This document shows positions 1 to 11,158 of a stretch of DNA of 64,000 bases, piece by piece. Below the pieces are notes generated by a model, which saw only the letters and a list, made by a program, of their open reading frames with translations, was not told where the DNA came from and ran no database searches. The DNA is from Exiguobacterium sp. s48 (GTDB lineage Bacteria; Bacillota; Bacilli; Exiguobacteriales; Exiguobacteriaceae), in NCBI RefSeq assembly GCF_018617395.1, contig NZ_JACSKC010000001.1, forward strand, positions 310,001 to 374,000, given 5' to 3'. How positions within the stretch are numbered: position 1 is the stretch's first letter; each line of letters begins with the position of its first letter. A program made the translations under genes and the position numbers.

Positions 1-1341
1 GTATTGTCACATCTATATGAAGGACTCTATCGGTTCGGCGCAGATGGGGAGATTGAACCGGGACTCGTCGAGAAGTTAGAACGATCTGAAGACGGAACGG
101 TCTATACATTCACATTGAAAGAAAGTGTGACGACAGAAGGGAATGCGATTACTGCCCAAACGTTTGTCGACCATTTCCGTAAACTTGTCGATGATGAAAC
201 CAATTCTCCGTTCAGCTTCTTGCTCGCCGATGTCAAAGCCGCAAAAGAAATTGGACTCGGTCAAGAGGAACCGGAATCGTTAGGTGTCAAAGCAATTGAT
301 GATCAAACGCTTGAATTGACACTGATTCGACCGATGGAAGGATTCGAACAGGTTCTAGCAATGCCTGCATTTTTACCGCAGTCTTCGGTGAAGGCATGGG
401 AAGAATTAGAAACAAACGGTCCATTTAAAATGGGGACAATCGGTGATACGAAAGTCTCGTTACATAAAAACGAAACGTATCGTGAAGCTGAGAAGGTTAC
501 GCTTGAAACGATTACGATCAAGAATGAACCGAACTTGACGGAGGCAAAAGGGATGCAACCCGTCCCATATGATTTTGATGTCTCATCTGTTGATGAAGAA
601 GTCATGTCAGTAAAAGACAGTCCGCGAAGTGGCGTCTTTTATTTAAAACCGAATGTTGAAAAAGCACCGTTTAATGACATGGCGTTTCGTCAAGCACTCG
701 CGTTGACGCTTGAACGATCAGCAATCGAAGATTCCCTTGCCCGAGCAGAACAACCAACCGAACGGTTACTCGTCATCGATCAAAAAGATACTGTTGCACA
801 ATTAGAAGGGGACGCTGACCAATTGTTTGAATCAGTGAAGAAACGTCTGAAGAAAGACGAAATCGAAATCGAACTTCTTAGCTTTGTTGATGATGAAGCG
901 CGTCAAATCTCCACAAATTTAAAGAAGAATTTGGAACAGTTGGATGGTTTGACCGTCAAGGTCCTCGAACTACCTCTCGGAGAAAAAGTTAGGAAAGAAG
1001 TCTCAGGAGACTATGTTTTCTCTTTATCAGGTTGGCAACCCGATTATCCGATGTTGTCCGCCTATTTAACTCAATTTGAAACAAACGATGTGCTGAATTC
1101 AAGTCGATATGCGAGTGAATCATATGACAAATTGATGAATCAGGCTCGTTCAACGGATCGGTTAGAAGAGCGAAATGAAATCTTGCGAAAAGCGGAAGCA
1201 CAGCTGTTAGAAGAGGCGGTTGTTATGCCAATCTATCAAGCTGGTCGATCCTATTTGATTGAAAAAAGCTATGACAAAATCGGTTATCCGGTCATTGGTC
1301 CTTCGTACGTCCTAACCTTTTTAAAAAAATACGAAAATTGA
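1..1341 (+). CDS. Oligopeptide ABC transporter substrate-binding protein, OppA-like (5' end outside window)
   Basis: Extracellular solute-binding protein family 5, predicted to bind peptides outside the membrane and deliver them to an Opp permease. The frame is open to the window edge, and alignment by eye with the two OppA paralogues downstream (same YEGLYR and GPFK landmarks) suggests about 70 N-terminal residues, including the lipoprotein signal, lie before base 1; the TTG at position 4 is not a real start. The visible 446 codons end with the family-typical MPIYQAG segment. It is clearly more divergent than the other two OppA copies and lacks several insertions they share. It is closed by a strong hairpin terminator, so it is probably the last gene of its transcript. 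Confidence 0.88.
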   Translation, partial: VLSHLYEGLYRFGADGEIEPGLVEKLERSEDGTVYTFTLKESVTTEGNAITAQTFVDHFRKLVDDETNSPFSFLLADVKAAKEIGLGQEEPESLGVKAIDDQTLELTLIRPMEGFEQVLAMPAFLPQSSVKAWEELETNGPFKMGTIGDTKVSLHKNETYREAEKVTLETITIKNEPNLTEAKGMQPVPYDFDVSSVDEEVMSVKDSPRSGVFYLKPNVEKAPFNDMAFRQALALTLERSAIEDSLARAEQPTERLLVIDQKDTVAQLEGDADQLFESVKKRLKKDEIEIELLSFVDDEARQISTNLKKNLEQLDGLTVKVLELPLGEKVRKEVSGDYVFSLSGWQPDYPMLSAYLTQFETNDVLNSSRYASESYDKLMNQARSTDRLEERNEILRKAEAQLLEEAVVMPIYQAGRSYLIEKSYDKIGYPVIGPSYVLTFLKKYEN

Positions 1342-1342
1342 G

Positions 1343-1374
1343 CTAAAAGCCCACCGCTGTAGGTGGGCTTTTAG
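1343..1374 (+). terminator. Rho-independent terminator after the partial oppA
   Basis: A near-perfect inverted repeat (CTAAAAGCCCACC and its complement around a GCTGT loop) directly follows the stop codon. The 3' arm ends in TTTTAG rather than a pure T-run, so it may also work from the opposite strand. Confidence 0.8.
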
Positions 1375-1414
1375 ACTATAGATAAAATTTTTTAGAAAAA
1401 TCAAAATAAACACT

Positions 1415-1442
1415 TTGCAAAATTATCAGAATATTGTATTAT
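1415..1442 (+). promoter_or_regulatory. Possible promoter of the second oppA
   Basis: TTGCAA and TATTAT are separated by 16 bases, about 100 bases before the oppA start. The region is AT-rich and follows a terminator, so an independent promoter is expected here. The match is only moderate. Confidence 0.4.
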
Positions 1443-1543
1443 TGCATCAACGGGATTTTGGTAACAAATACTGTCAGAAGAAATGACTGAATTTTCTACC
1501 ATCATTCACTTCGTTAAAACGAAAAAATCAGGGGGTCATCGCA

Positions 1544-3196
1544 ATGAATAAGAAAAAAGGTTTTGCTTTAGCAACTTCGGTTACACTTCTATCAAGTGCA
1601 TTCCTAGCTGCATGTTCGACAGGGGACGACGAAAACGCATCAACAGACTCGAATCAAGGTAATGCAGATGAAGAGCAAGTCCTCAACTTGCTCGACAGCT
1701 CAGACATTCCTTCACTTAACCCAACACTCGCAACGGATGCCGTTTCGTTCAACGTTTTGAACAACGTAAACGAAGGTCTTTACCGTATGGATGAGAACGA
1801 CGAGCCAACTCCTGGTGTCGCTGAATCTCACGAAGTTTCTGAAGACGGGAAAACATACACGTTCAAAATCCGTGAAGGTGCGACTTGGTCAAACGGGGAG
1901 CCTGTCACAGCGAACGACTTCGAATACGCTTGGAAAGAAGTACTCAACCCAGACAACGCTTCACAATATGCATACGTTATGTCAGTCATTGAAGGCGCAG
2001 AAGCGTACAACACTGGCGAAGGCGAGCGCGATGCTGTAGGCGTTAAAGCAATCGACGATCAAACTCTTGAAGTTAAATTGACAGCACCTGCTGACTACTT
2101 CCTCGGATTGACAAGCTTTGGTGTCTTCATGCCTAAACTTGAATCATTCGATACAGAGCAAGGCGAGAACTTCGGTACATCTGCAGAGACAACTCTCTAC
2201 AACGGACCGTTCAAACTCGAAAGCTGGGAGCGCGAGCAAGGCTGGAAGATGGTTAAGAACGACGACTATTGGGATGCGGATGCAGTCAAACTTGACGAAA
2301 TCAACGTCAAAGTCGTTAAAGAAGTATCAACAGGTGTTAACTTGTATGAAAACGGTGACGTGGACCGTACAGGCTTGACTTCTGAACTCGTTGCTCAATA
2401 CCAAGACAACGAAGACTTCTCAACTGTAGTTGAACCAACAATCTTCTACCTCCAGTTCAACACGAAAGTGAAAGAACTCGACAACCAAAAAATCCGTAAC
2501 GCGATTGACCGCGCTTATGACAAAACAGCGATCGCAGAAACTCTTCTTGCGAACGGTTCAATCCCTGCAAACTTCTTCGTACCAAAAGATTTCGCTACAG
2601 GTCCAGACGGAAAAGACTTCCGTGAAGGCAATGGCGACATCGGTGGCTACAACGTAGAAGAAGCACAAAAACTTTGGGAAGAAGGGCTCAAAGAGCTCGG
2701 AACAGACAAAGTTGAACTTGAACTTCTCAACTACGACTCAGAGTCTGCGAAGCAAATCGGTGAGTTCATCAAAGGTGAACTTGAGAAGAACCTTCCAGGT
2801 ATGAGCGTTTCAATCAAGCAACAACCGTTCAACAACAAACTTGACCTTGAAAACAAAGGGGACTTCGAGTTTACGTTCGCTGGTTGGGGTCCTGACTATC
2901 AAGATCCAATGACATTCGTTGACCTCTTCGTCACAGACGGACCATACAACCGTGGTAAATGGTCGAACGAAGAGTTCGATAAACTCATTGCTGATGCGAA
3001 AGCAAGCACAGACCCAGCTGAGCGTTGGAAGCAAATGCAAGATGCAGAGAAAATCGTTCTTGATGAGAACGCGATCTCACCAGTTTACCAACGTGGTTCA
3101 GCTCGCCTCACGAAGCCATATGTTAAAGGAATCGTTGAGCACGCATTCGGTGCGGACTACTCTTACAAGTGGGCTTACATCGAAGGCAAACAATAA
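1544..3196 (+). CDS. oppA: Oligopeptide-binding lipoprotein OppA (copy 2)
   Basis: Solute-binding protein family 5 lipoprotein, 550 residues, the usual OppA size. Residues 1-24 form a lipoprotein signal with lipobox LAAC and the acylated cysteine at 24, followed by an acidic Asp/Glu/Asn linker. The body has the family landmarks NEGLYR (about 77), a WSNGEPVTANDF segment (about 115) and the C-terminal SPVYQRG segment. It sits alone between terminators, and the nearest permease genes (oppBCDF) begin about 4 kb downstream. A GGGGGT ribosome site precedes the ATG. Codon choice is strongly biased (many AAC, GAC, TTC), which suggests high expression. Exact peptide preference cannot be read from sequence. 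Confidence 0.95.
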   Translation: MNKKKGFALATSVTLLSSAFLAACSTGDDENASTDSNQGNADEEQVLNLLDSSDIPSLNPTLATDAVSFNVLNNVNEGLYRMDENDEPTPGVAESHEVSEDGKTYTFKIREGATWSNGEPVTANDFEYAWKEVLNPDNASQYAYVMSVIEGAEAYNTGEGERDAVGVKAIDDQTLEVKLTAPADYFLGLTSFGVFMPKLESFDTEQGENFGTSAETTLYNGPFKLESWEREQGWKMVKNDDYWDADAVKLDEINVKVVKEVSTGVNLYENGDVDRTGLTSELVAQYQDNEDFSTVVEPTIFYLQFNTKVKELDNQKIRNAIDRAYDKTAIAETLLANGSIPANFFVPKDFATGPDGKDFREGNGDIGGYNVEEAQKLWEEGLKELGTDKVELELLNYDSESAKQIGEFIKGELEKNLPGMSVSIKQQPFNNKLDLENKGDFEFTFAGWGPDYQDPMTFVDLFVTDGPYNRGKWSNEEFDKLIADAKASTDPAERWKQMQDAEKIVLDENAISPVYQRGSARLTKPYVKGIVEHAFGADYSYKWAYIEGKQ

Positions 3197-3210
3197 TCCA
3201 TTTAGTTTTC

Positions 3211-3245
3211 AAAAAGAGAGACAGGGACGCCTGTCTCTCTTTTTT
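3211..3245 (+). terminator. Terminator after oppA copy 2
   Basis: Fifteen-base arms (AAAAAGAGAGACAGG and complement) flank a GACG loop and end in a T-run, 14 bases after the stop codon. Confidence 0.9.
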
Positions 3246-3250
3246 GTGTG

Positions 3251-3279
3251 AAAAAAGAACTCTCACGTGGAGAGTTCTC
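3251..3279 (-). terminator. Terminator of trpS (minus strand)
   Basis: Read on the minus strand, GAACTCTC pairs with GAGAGTTC around a short loop and is followed by six Ts. It lies just downstream of the trpS stop, back to back with the oppA terminator. Confidence 0.8.
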
Positions 3280-3288
3280 TTGAAAACA

Positions 3289-4546
<1,258 letters not shown>

Positions 4547-4561
4547 TCTTATTCTGAATCT

Positions 4562-4590
4562 AGTTTAGCATAGGTTTTGAATCACGAAAA
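4562..4590 (-). promoter_or_regulatory. Possible trpS promoter
   Basis: On the minus strand TTTTCG and TAAACT are 17 bases apart, with a TGC extended -10 before TAAACT (complement of 4562-4567). It is placed correctly to start the T-box leader. The -35 match is weak. Confidence 0.4.
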
Positions 4591-4592
4591 GA

Positions 4593-4961
4593 TTAAATCA
4601 ATGCGACGAGAAAGGAAAGAATGACACTCCCAGTTCCGACATACACCCAATTCCATGCCTCTTTCTTTCGGTGTTGACGATCTTCCGGATCTTCCTCTTC
4701 GTCTTCTTCGTAATCTGCATCGATTTCTTTTAAACGCGCTCGTCGACTTCGCTTAAATCCATACATGATTCCATCAAATAAACCCGTCGCACTCATATGC
4801 GAAAACATTCCAATCGCAAAGGTCAGGATACCTGAAACAAATAAGCCGCCGCTTAAATGAAACAGGACGGTCTCGCTTCGGTAATACGAAAAAATCGACC
4901 AAACGGTATAAAGAAGGGTAACAATCCCCCAAACAATTAATATATTTCGAAACTTTTTCAA
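4593..4961 (-). CDS. Small membrane protein, DUF3899-like
   Basis: A 122-residue protein with three predicted membrane helices (about 7-27, 35-58 and 103-121). A charged cytoplasmic stretch, first basic (KRSRRARLK) and then very acidic (residues 80-92), separates helices 2 and 3. This layout and the N-terminal pattern resemble the DUF3899 family of Firmicutes, for which no function is known. It starts at a TTG with a well-spaced AAAGGAG ribosome site. It is upstream of trpS on the same strand, but the T-box leader and probable trpS promoter in between suggest separate control. Confidence 0.75.
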   Translation of the reverse strand: MKKFRNILIVWGIVTLLYTVWSIFSYYRSETVLFHLSGGLFVSGILTFAIGMFSHMSATGLFDGIMYGFKRSRRARLKEIDADYEEDEEEDPEDRQHRKKEAWNWVYVGTGSVILSFLVALI

Positions 4962-5088
4962 CGGTGTAATCTCCTTTCGAACTTTGAGAAGGAATGGTTT
5001 ACCATCCCGTGTTTCTTCTATGATACTAGGAAGCTAGGGGAGAAAGCGAGTAAGAAATGTGGATGAATGATAGCGTTTTATTCAGCAG

Positions 5089-5118
5089 TTGACAATTTGA
5101 TTAAAAATTTCTTACAAT
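5089..5118 (+). promoter_or_regulatory. Promoter of oppA copy 3
   Basis: A perfect -35 TTGACA (5089-5094) and a -10 TACAAT (5113-5118) are separated by 18 bases. The predicted transcript has a leader of about 105 bases before the oppA start. Confidence 0.75.
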
Positions 5119-5230
5119 AGCCCTAACGTTCTTTCGTCGAATACTTTATGAAATATTCAGAAAATTAAAGAAAAAGTAAGATGTTCATTCGACGATCGGC
5201 TAGCTTTTCAATACGAAAGGGGAAATCGCA

Positions 5231-6847
5231 ATGAAGAAAAAATCGATTTTGCTCATGATGACAATCATCTTGGCACTCGGTTCAGTTCTCGCGGCTTGTT
5301 CGACAGGCGGAGACTCTGATGGCGGCGGTTCTTCAAACGGAGAAAAAGTTCTTCGCTTGACAGATACGTCAGACATCACAACAGCCGATCCGGCACTCGC
5401 TACAGATGCGGTCGCATTCAACTTGATCGCCAACACAATGGAAGGTCTTTACCGTCTTGATAAAGATGGGAATGCCGTACCGGCTCTCGCTGAAGGCGAA
5501 CCAGAAGTAAACGAAGATGAAACGGTTTATACGTTCACACTTCGTGATGCTGAATGGTCAAACGGTGAACCAGTAACAGCGAACGACTTCGTTTACGCTT
5601 GGCAACGTGCAGTCGATCCTGCGACGGGATCACAGTATGCATACATCATGAACACAATTAAAAACGCTGAAGCCATCAACACAGGTGATACACCGAAAGA
5701 AGAGCTTGGTGTAAAAGCGGTTGATGAAAAGACACTTGAAGTAACGCTTGAGCGTCCAGACCCATCATTCCTTTCACTTACTTCATTCGGTACATTCACA
5801 CCGATCAATGAAGCATTCGCTACGGAAAAAGGGGAAGACTTCACGACAGGTCCTGAAAATCTTCTCTACAACGGTCCGTTCACATGGACTAAATGGGATC
5901 GTGAACAAGGTTATGTCTTAACAAAGAACGAATCTTATTGGGATGCTGAAAATGTTGCCCTCGATTCAGTTGATGTGAAAGTTGTAAAAGAAACATCGAC
6001 AGTCGTTAACTTGTACGAAGCAGGAGACGTAGATTACGCAGGTCTCGCGTCAGAACAAGTTGCAGCCTTCCAAGAAGACGAGGACTATAACACAGGACTT
6101 CGTTCTGCAATCGGATACTTCAAGTTCAACCACGAAGATGAAATCTTCAAAAATGTTGATGCTCGTAAAGCAATCGCTCGTGCGGTTGACCCATCAGGGA
6201 TCATCGACCAACTCTTGAACAACGGTTCTGTAGCAACGACTTCATTCATCCCGAAAGAATTCATCAAGTATGAAGACGGAACGGATTACACTGAAGGCGC
6301 TGAATATTTCAAAACTGATGCTGCTGAAGCTTCTTCACTTTGGGAAAAAGCAACAGGTGGTAAAGCGACAACAATCGAACTTCTCTCATTTGATAGTGAA
6401 GTATCGAAACAAATCTCTGAGTACATGAAAGGACAAATTGAGTCGAACTTGCCGAACGTAACGGTCGAAATCGCTCAACAACCTTTCAACAACAAACTTG
6501 ATCGCGAAGCAAAAGGTGACTACCAAATGTCATTCGCACTTTGGGGACCTGACTACCAAGATCCGCTTACAAACCTCGGGATCTTCACGTCAAACAATGG
6601 TCAAAACGATATTAACTACAAATCAGATGCTTATGACAAGTTGATTGACGAAGCATCTGCTGAAACGAACGTAGATGCACGTTACGACAAGTTCAAAGAA
6701 GCAGAATCTCTCTTGATTGAACAAGATCAAGCAATCATGCCAATCTACCAGGCTGGTGTGGCGTACTTGATCCGTCCAAACATCGAAAACTTTAACCGTC
6801 AATTGTTCGGTGCTGATTACCAGTACAAATACGTTGATATCAAGTAA
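5231..6847 (+). CDS. oppA: Oligopeptide-binding lipoprotein OppA (copy 3), cognate of oppBCDF
   Basis: A 538-residue solute-binding protein of family 5. Signal residues 1-23 end in lipobox LAAC with the acylated cysteine at 23, followed by a Gly/Ser/Asp linker. It shares most of its length with the 550-residue copy at 1.5-3.2 kb (WSNGEPVTANDF, LYNGPF, QQPFNNKLD, WGPDYQDP segments), so the two are recent paralogues. It lies directly upstream of oppBCDF on the same strand and is the likely cognate binding protein. The hairpin between it and oppB would favour more binding protein than permease, as is common for ABC importers. The ribosome site is GAAAGGGG before the ATG. Confidence 0.96.
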   Translation: MKKKSILLMMTIILALGSVLAACSTGGDSDGGGSSNGEKVLRLTDTSDITTADPALATDAVAFNLIANTMEGLYRLDKDGNAVPALAEGEPEVNEDETVYTFTLRDAEWSNGEPVTANDFVYAWQRAVDPATGSQYAYIMNTIKNAEAINTGDTPKEELGVKAVDEKTLEVTLERPDPSFLSLTSFGTFTPINEAFATEKGEDFTTGPENLLYNGPFTWTKWDREQGYVLTKNESYWDAENVALDSVDVKVVKETSTVVNLYEAGDVDYAGLASEQVAAFQEDEDYNTGLRSAIGYFKFNHEDEIFKNVDARKAIARAVDPSGIIDQLLNNGSVATTSFIPKEFIKYEDGTDYTEGAEYFKTDAAEASSLWEKATGGKATTIELLSFDSEVSKQISEYMKGQIESNLPNVTVEIAQQPFNNKLDREAKGDYQMSFALWGPDYQDPLTNLGIFTSNNGQNDINYKSDAYDKLIDEASAETNVDARYDKFKEAESLLIEQDQAIMPIYQAGVAYLIRPNIENFNRQLFGADYQYKYVDIK

Positions 6848-7155
6848 TGGAATGAGGGGGCATGCGAACTGCATGTCCCCAATTTTCTAAAAAATTCTCT
6901 AGAAGTAAGAGAAAGTACTGTTCAAATGTTTTGTTGGTAAAGTATAATGTAGTAACAGTGAAAATTCAGAATAATCTTTGAAAAGAATATTCTTTGTTTT
7001 CAGCCGCTGTACTAAGAGCCTTGAGATGACGTATATCTTTATCTTTCAGAAAATTCCTTTCATTTTGTGAATTTGAAAAATAGGTCATATGTCATAGTAA
7101 AGCTGTTGGTGCAAGTAGTAGAAAGAATTAGACAAAAAACAGGGGGTTTTTATTC
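6848..7155 (+). other. oppA-oppB intergenic region with hairpin and possible internal promoter
   Basis: This 308-base gap has no convincing gene. Near its start GGGGCATGC pairs with GCATGTCCC (6857-6880), followed by AATTTTCT rather than a clean T-run, so it may be a partial terminator or an mRNA-stabilising hairpin. A TATAAT at 6943-6948 has only a weak upstream partner (TTCAAA, 16-base spacer). It could give oppBCDF separate transcription. I see nothing else of note. Confidence 0.5.
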
Positions 7156-8082
7156 ATGGGACGTTATATCCTACAACGGCTGACTTACGGCCTCATCACG
7201 TTCTTCTTGATTGCCACGTTCACGTTCTTCCTGATGGACCTGCTCCCAGGTTCGCCATATCAAAACCAGGAAAAACTGACAGAATCACAAATTCAATTAT
7301 TGAATGACCGTTACGGACTCAATGATCCGCTTCCGGTCCGTTATGCCACGTACATCGGAAACATGCTACAAGGTGACCTTGGAGTGTCATTCCGTACTGC
7401 GAACCGTCCAGTAACTGATTTGATTTTGGAACGTATTGGTCCATCGGCACAATTAGGGCTCCAGGCATTAGTTCTTGGAACGCTATTAGGTGTATTGTTG
7501 GGTGTTGTGGCAGCGATTCGTCACAATACAGCCGTTGACTATGGTGCGATGTTCGTATCTGTAATCGGGATTTCTGTCCCATCGTTCGTATTTGCAGCCC
7601 TTCTACAGTACTATGTAGGTGTCAAATTGCAGTTGCTCCCGGTAGCATTCTGGGATTCACCAGCACATACCATTTTACCGACAATCTCGCTTTCTCTCGG
7701 TGTAACCGCATCGATTGCCCGTTTTGTACGTACTGAGATGCTTGAGGTTACCGGACAAGACTACGTGACTTTGGCCAAGGCAAAAGGACTTAGTGGAAAC
7801 GCAATCGTATGGAAGCACATGGTGCGTAACGCGATGATTCCGGCAATCACGATCTTAGGACCGTTGACGGCCGCTCTTTTGACAGGTACATTCGTCATCG
7901 AGAAAATCTTTGCCGTACCGGGCCTCGGAGAATTGTTTGTCACGTCAATTACATTGAATGACTATACCGTGATCATGGGTACGACACTCTTCTTCTCGGC
8001 TGTCTTCATCTTGATTATCTTACTAGTCGACTTGCTATACGGCGTTGTTGACCCACGTATTCGTCTTGGGGGGAATAACTGA
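7156..8082 (+). CDS. oppB: Oligopeptide ABC transporter permease OppB
   Basis: Inner-membrane permease subunit of the peptide importer, 308 residues, with six predicted membrane helices. The N-terminal helix (about 9-29) ends at the family-typical MDLLPGSPY, and the cytoplasmic EAA-type loop that contacts the ATPases is visible as YVTLAKAKGLSG (about 199-210). The start has an AGGGGG ribosome site. The stop overlaps the oppC start by one base (TGATG), showing translational coupling. Confidence 0.96.
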   Translation: MGRYILQRLTYGLITFFLIATFTFFLMDLLPGSPYQNQEKLTESQIQLLNDRYGLNDPLPVRYATYIGNMLQGDLGVSFRTANRPVTDLILERIGPSAQLGLQALVLGTLLGVLLGVVAAIRHNTAVDYGAMFVSVIGISVPSFVFAALLQYYVGVKLQLLPVAFWDSPAHTILPTISLSLGVTASIARFVRTEMLEVTGQDYVTLAKAKGLSGNAIVWKHMVRNAMIPAITILGPLTAALLTGTFVIEKIFAVPGLGELFVTSITLNDYTVIMGTTLFFSAVFILIILLVDLLYGVVDPRIRLGGNN

Positions 8083-9107
8083 TGATTGAAAACAAAAAGA
8101 ATTTCGAACAGTTTGACCAAGACATGTTCACACCTGTAAAAATGAATGAACAGCTTGGCGAACGCATTGCAGGAAAAAGCTTAAACTTTTGGCAAGATGC
8201 ATGGTTGCGCTTAAAGAAAAACAAAGCAGCGATCGTCTCGCTTTCGATTATTTTAATTCTCGTATTGCTCTCGCTCTTTGGACCTATGCTCTCGGGACGT
8301 GACGCATACGAACAAAATATTTCACAAGCAAAACTTCCGCCTAAAGTCACAGGTCTCGAATGGGCTGGATTTGACGGAATGGCAACACTCGGTGGAAAAG
8401 AGATCGATTTTTACGAACAGAAAAGTGTAGAAGAAAACTTCTGGTTCGGTACTGACTATCTCGGTCGTGATCTTTGGTCACGTATTTGGGAAGGGACACG
8501 TATTTCACTCTTCATCGGGTTAATGGCTGCGATCATCGATACATTGATTGGGGTCGCATATGGTGGAATCTCGGCTTACTTCGGTGGTCGTACAGATAAC
8601 ATCATGCAACGGATTGTTGAGATTTTAACGGGTGTACCAAACTTGATTCTCATCATTCTCTTCATCTTGATCTTTGACCCAGGTGTCTTTACGATCATCT
8701 TGGCGATGGCCATCACAGGGTGGATTGGGATGAGCCGACTCGTTCGTGGTCAGATTTTGAAACTCAAAAACCAAGAATTCGTTTTGGCTGCACGTACACT
8801 CGGTGCTTCAAGCATGCGTTTGATTTTCAAGCACTTGATTCCAAACACATTAGGTGCCATCATCATCACACTTATGTTCACGATTCCATCTGCCATCTTC
8901 TTCGAGGCATTCCTCAGCTTTATCGGGATCGGGCTTCAACCGCCACAGGCATCACTTGGTACGTTGATTAACGATGGATACAAAGAACTACGGACATTCC
9001 CGTTCCTTCTTGTCATCCCATCGGTCATCATCGTCTTGCTCATGGTCAGCTTCAACTTGCTTGCCGATGGCTTGCGTGATGCGTTCGATCCGAAAATGCG
9101 TAAATAA
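8082..9107 (+). CDS. oppC: Oligopeptide ABC transporter permease OppC
   Basis: Second permease subunit, 341 residues, pairing with OppB in the membrane. A soluble N-terminal stretch of about 45 residues precedes helix 1. A loop outside the membrane before GTDYLGRDLWSR (about 124-135) is characteristic of OppC/DppC, and the EAA loop is at EFVLAARTLGAS (about 228-239). Its start overlaps the end of oppB. The next gene, oppD, follows after 23 bases with an AGAGGGGG ribosome site. Confidence 0.96.
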   Translation: MIENKKNFEQFDQDMFTPVKMNEQLGERIAGKSLNFWQDAWLRLKKNKAAIVSLSIILILVLLSLFGPMLSGRDAYEQNISQAKLPPKVTGLEWAGFDGMATLGGKEIDFYEQKSVEENFWFGTDYLGRDLWSRIWEGTRISLFIGLMAAIIDTLIGVAYGGISAYFGGRTDNIMQRIVEILTGVPNLILIILFILIFDPGVFTIILAMAITGWIGMSRLVRGQILKLKNQEFVLAARTLGASSMRLIFKHLIPNTLGAIIITLMFTIPSAIFFEAFLSFIGIGLQPPQASLGTLINDGYKELRTFPFLLVIPSVIIVLLMVSFNLLADGLRDAFDPKMRK

Positions 9108-9130
9108 TATAAACAGAGGGGGACTCGTGC

Positions 9131-10204
9131 ATGGAAACGATTTTATCAGTCCGAGACTTAGAGGTCTCGTTCCACACATATGCCGGAACGGTTCAAGCCG
9201 TCCGCGGTGTTTCGTTTGATTTAAAAAAAGGCGAGACGCTTGCCATCGTAGGAGAATCGGGTTCAGGTAAATCCGTTACGTCGAAGGCAATCATGCGTCT
9301 CATTCCGAACCCTCCAGGTGAAATCACGAACGGAGAAATCATGTTCGAAGGAAAAGACTTGGCGAAGCTTTCGGAAAAAGAAATGTTAAAAATTCGTGGT
9401 CGCGATATCGCAATGATCTTCCAAGATCCAATGACATCACTTAACCCAACGATGACGATTTATAAACAAATCGCAGAAGGGTTGAAACAGCACCAAGGAT
9501 TGACTGGTGAAGATGCGAAGAAACGTACGCTCGAACTTCTCACGCTTGTAGGGATTCCAAACCCAGAAGCGCGTTTAAAACAATATCCACACCAACTTTC
9601 TGGTGGGATGCGTCAACGGATCGTTATCGCGATTGCACTTGCGTGTAATCCAAAAGTATTGATTGCCGATGAACCGACAACGGCACTTGATGTTACGATT
9701 CAAGCGCAGATTCTTGAATTGTTGAAAGACATTCAACAAAAGACGGGTACAGCGATTATCTTCATCACGCATGACCTTGGTGTTGTTGCGAACATGGCTG
9801 ACCGTGTTGCAGTTATGTATGCTGGGCGTCTTGTTGAAAAAGGGACGGTAGATGAGATTTTCTATGAGCCACGTCATCCGTATACATGGGGACTCCTCGG
9901 ATCGATGCCGCGTCCGACAGATGACCGCAATGAAGCGTTACCGGCAATCCCGGGTACGCCTCCAAACTTGCTTGACCCTCCGAAAGGAGATGCGTTTGCA
10001 CCGCGTAACCCTTACGCGATGAAGATTGATTTTGAGAAGGAGCCACCGATGTTCCAGGTAAGTGATACACACTTTGCTTCAAGTTGGTTATTGCACCCGC
10101 AAGCACCAGTAGTGAATCCGCCACGTGCGATTCGTGAACTCGCTCTCAAATATCGTCCGGACAGTGCGTTCGCTAAATCGTTTACGAAAGGTGGTGCTGA
10201 ATAA
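9131..10204 (+). CDS. oppD: Oligopeptide ABC transporter ATP-binding protein OppD
   Basis: Cytoplasmic ATPase subunit, 357 residues. Walker A is GESGSGKS (about 41-48), the Q-loop is in IFQDPMTSLNP (about 96-106), the ABC signature is LSGGMRQR (about 156-163) and Walker B ends in ADEPTTALD (about 177-185), with the switch histidine in ITHDLG. The C-terminal oligopeptide/dipeptide domain follows, with the RHPYTWGLLGSMPR segment. The stop overlaps the oppF start (TAATGG), so the two ATPases are coupled for 1:1 synthesis. Confidence 0.96.
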   Translation: METILSVRDLEVSFHTYAGTVQAVRGVSFDLKKGETLAIVGESGSGKSVTSKAIMRLIPNPPGEITNGEIMFEGKDLAKLSEKEMLKIRGRDIAMIFQDPMTSLNPTMTIYKQIAEGLKQHQGLTGEDAKKRTLELLTLVGIPNPEARLKQYPHQLSGGMRQRIVIAIALACNPKVLIADEPTTALDVTIQAQILELLKDIQQKTGTAIIFITHDLGVVANMADRVAVMYAGRLVEKGTVDEIFYEPRHPYTWGLLGSMPRPTDDRNEALPAIPGTPPNLLDPPKGDAFAPRNPYAMKIDFEKEPPMFQVSDTHFASSWLLHPQAPVVNPPRAIRELALKYRPDSAFAKSFTKGGAE

Positions 10205-11154
10205 TGGAACGCGAGAAATTACTCGAGGTAAAAAACCTGAAGCAGCACTTTAAAATTGGCCGTGGCCGTGTCGTCAAAGCGGTAGACGGAATCACATTTG
10301 ATATTTACAAAGGTGAAGTGCTCGGACTTGTAGGTGAGTCTGGTTGTGGGAAGTCGACGACAGGACGTACCATCATCGGTCTTTACGATGCGACTGATGG
10401 CGATGTCGTGTTCAAAGGCGAAAACGTACACGACAAAAAGTCGAAAGCAGACAAGTTGAAATTCAATCGTGCTATGCAAATGATCTTCCAAGACCCATAC
10501 GCATCGCTTAACCCGCGTATGACGGTTGCCGATATCATCGCTGAAGGAATCGATATTCATGGTCTTGCGAAAACGAAAGAAGATCGCATGAACCGCGTAT
10601 ACGACCTTCTTGAAACTGTCGGTTTGACGAAAGAGCACGCTAGCCGTTACCCACACGAATTCTCAGGTGGTCAACGTCAGCGTATCGGGATTGCCCGTGC
10701 CCTTGCGGTTGAACCGGACTTCATCATCGCCGATGAGCCAATCTCGGCACTTGATGTCTCGATTCAAGCACAGGTCGTCAACTTGATGAAAGAATTGCAA
10801 CGTGATCGCGATTTGACGTATTTGTTCATCGCCCATGACTTGTCGATGGTTAAATACATCTCTGACCGTATCGGTGTAATGTATCAAGGTCACCTTGTTG
10901 AGCTTGCGACAGCAGATCGTCTTTACGAAAACCCGATTCATGCGTATACGAAATCGCTTCTTTCAGCGATTCCGCTTCCAGACCCGGAGCATGAACGTAC
11001 ACGTAAACGGATTGTATATGAATCTACGTCGAAAGGTCCAGTTGGACGTTCAGATGAAGATTCAAGCATTCCGCCACTTCGCGAAGTCGAGCCAGGACAT
11101 TTTGTTTCGCTCACGGACGAAGAGTACGAAGCGTATAAAGCACAACTCGTATAA
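10204..11154 (+). CDS. oppF: Oligopeptide ABC transporter ATP-binding protein OppF
   Basis: Partner ATPase of OppD, 316 residues. Walker A is GESGCGKST (about 43-51), the signature FSGGQRQR is near 152-159 and Walker B includes ADEPISALD (about 173-181). The C-terminal peptide-transporter domain contains [15 protein letters not shown]. It is the last gene of the oppA-BCDF unit and is closed by a strong terminator. OppF-type rather than OppD-type is inferred from order and the FKGENVHD segment. Confidence 0.95.
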   Translation: MEREKLLEVKNLKQHFKIGRGRVVKAVDGITFDIYKGEVLGLVGESGCGKSTTGRTIIGLYDATDGDVVFKGENVHDKKSKADKLKFNRAMQMIFQDPYASLNPRMTVADIIAEGIDIHGLAKTKEDRMNRVYDLLETVGLTKEHASRYPHEFSGGQRQRIGIARALAVEPDFIIADEPISALDVSIQAQVVNLMKELQRDRDLTYLFIAHDLSMVKYISDRIGVMYQGHLVELATADRLYENPIHAYTKSLLSAIPLPDPEHERTRKRIVYESTSKGPVGRSDEDSSIPPLREVEPGHFVSLTDEEYEAYKAQLV

Positions 11155-11158
11155 ACGT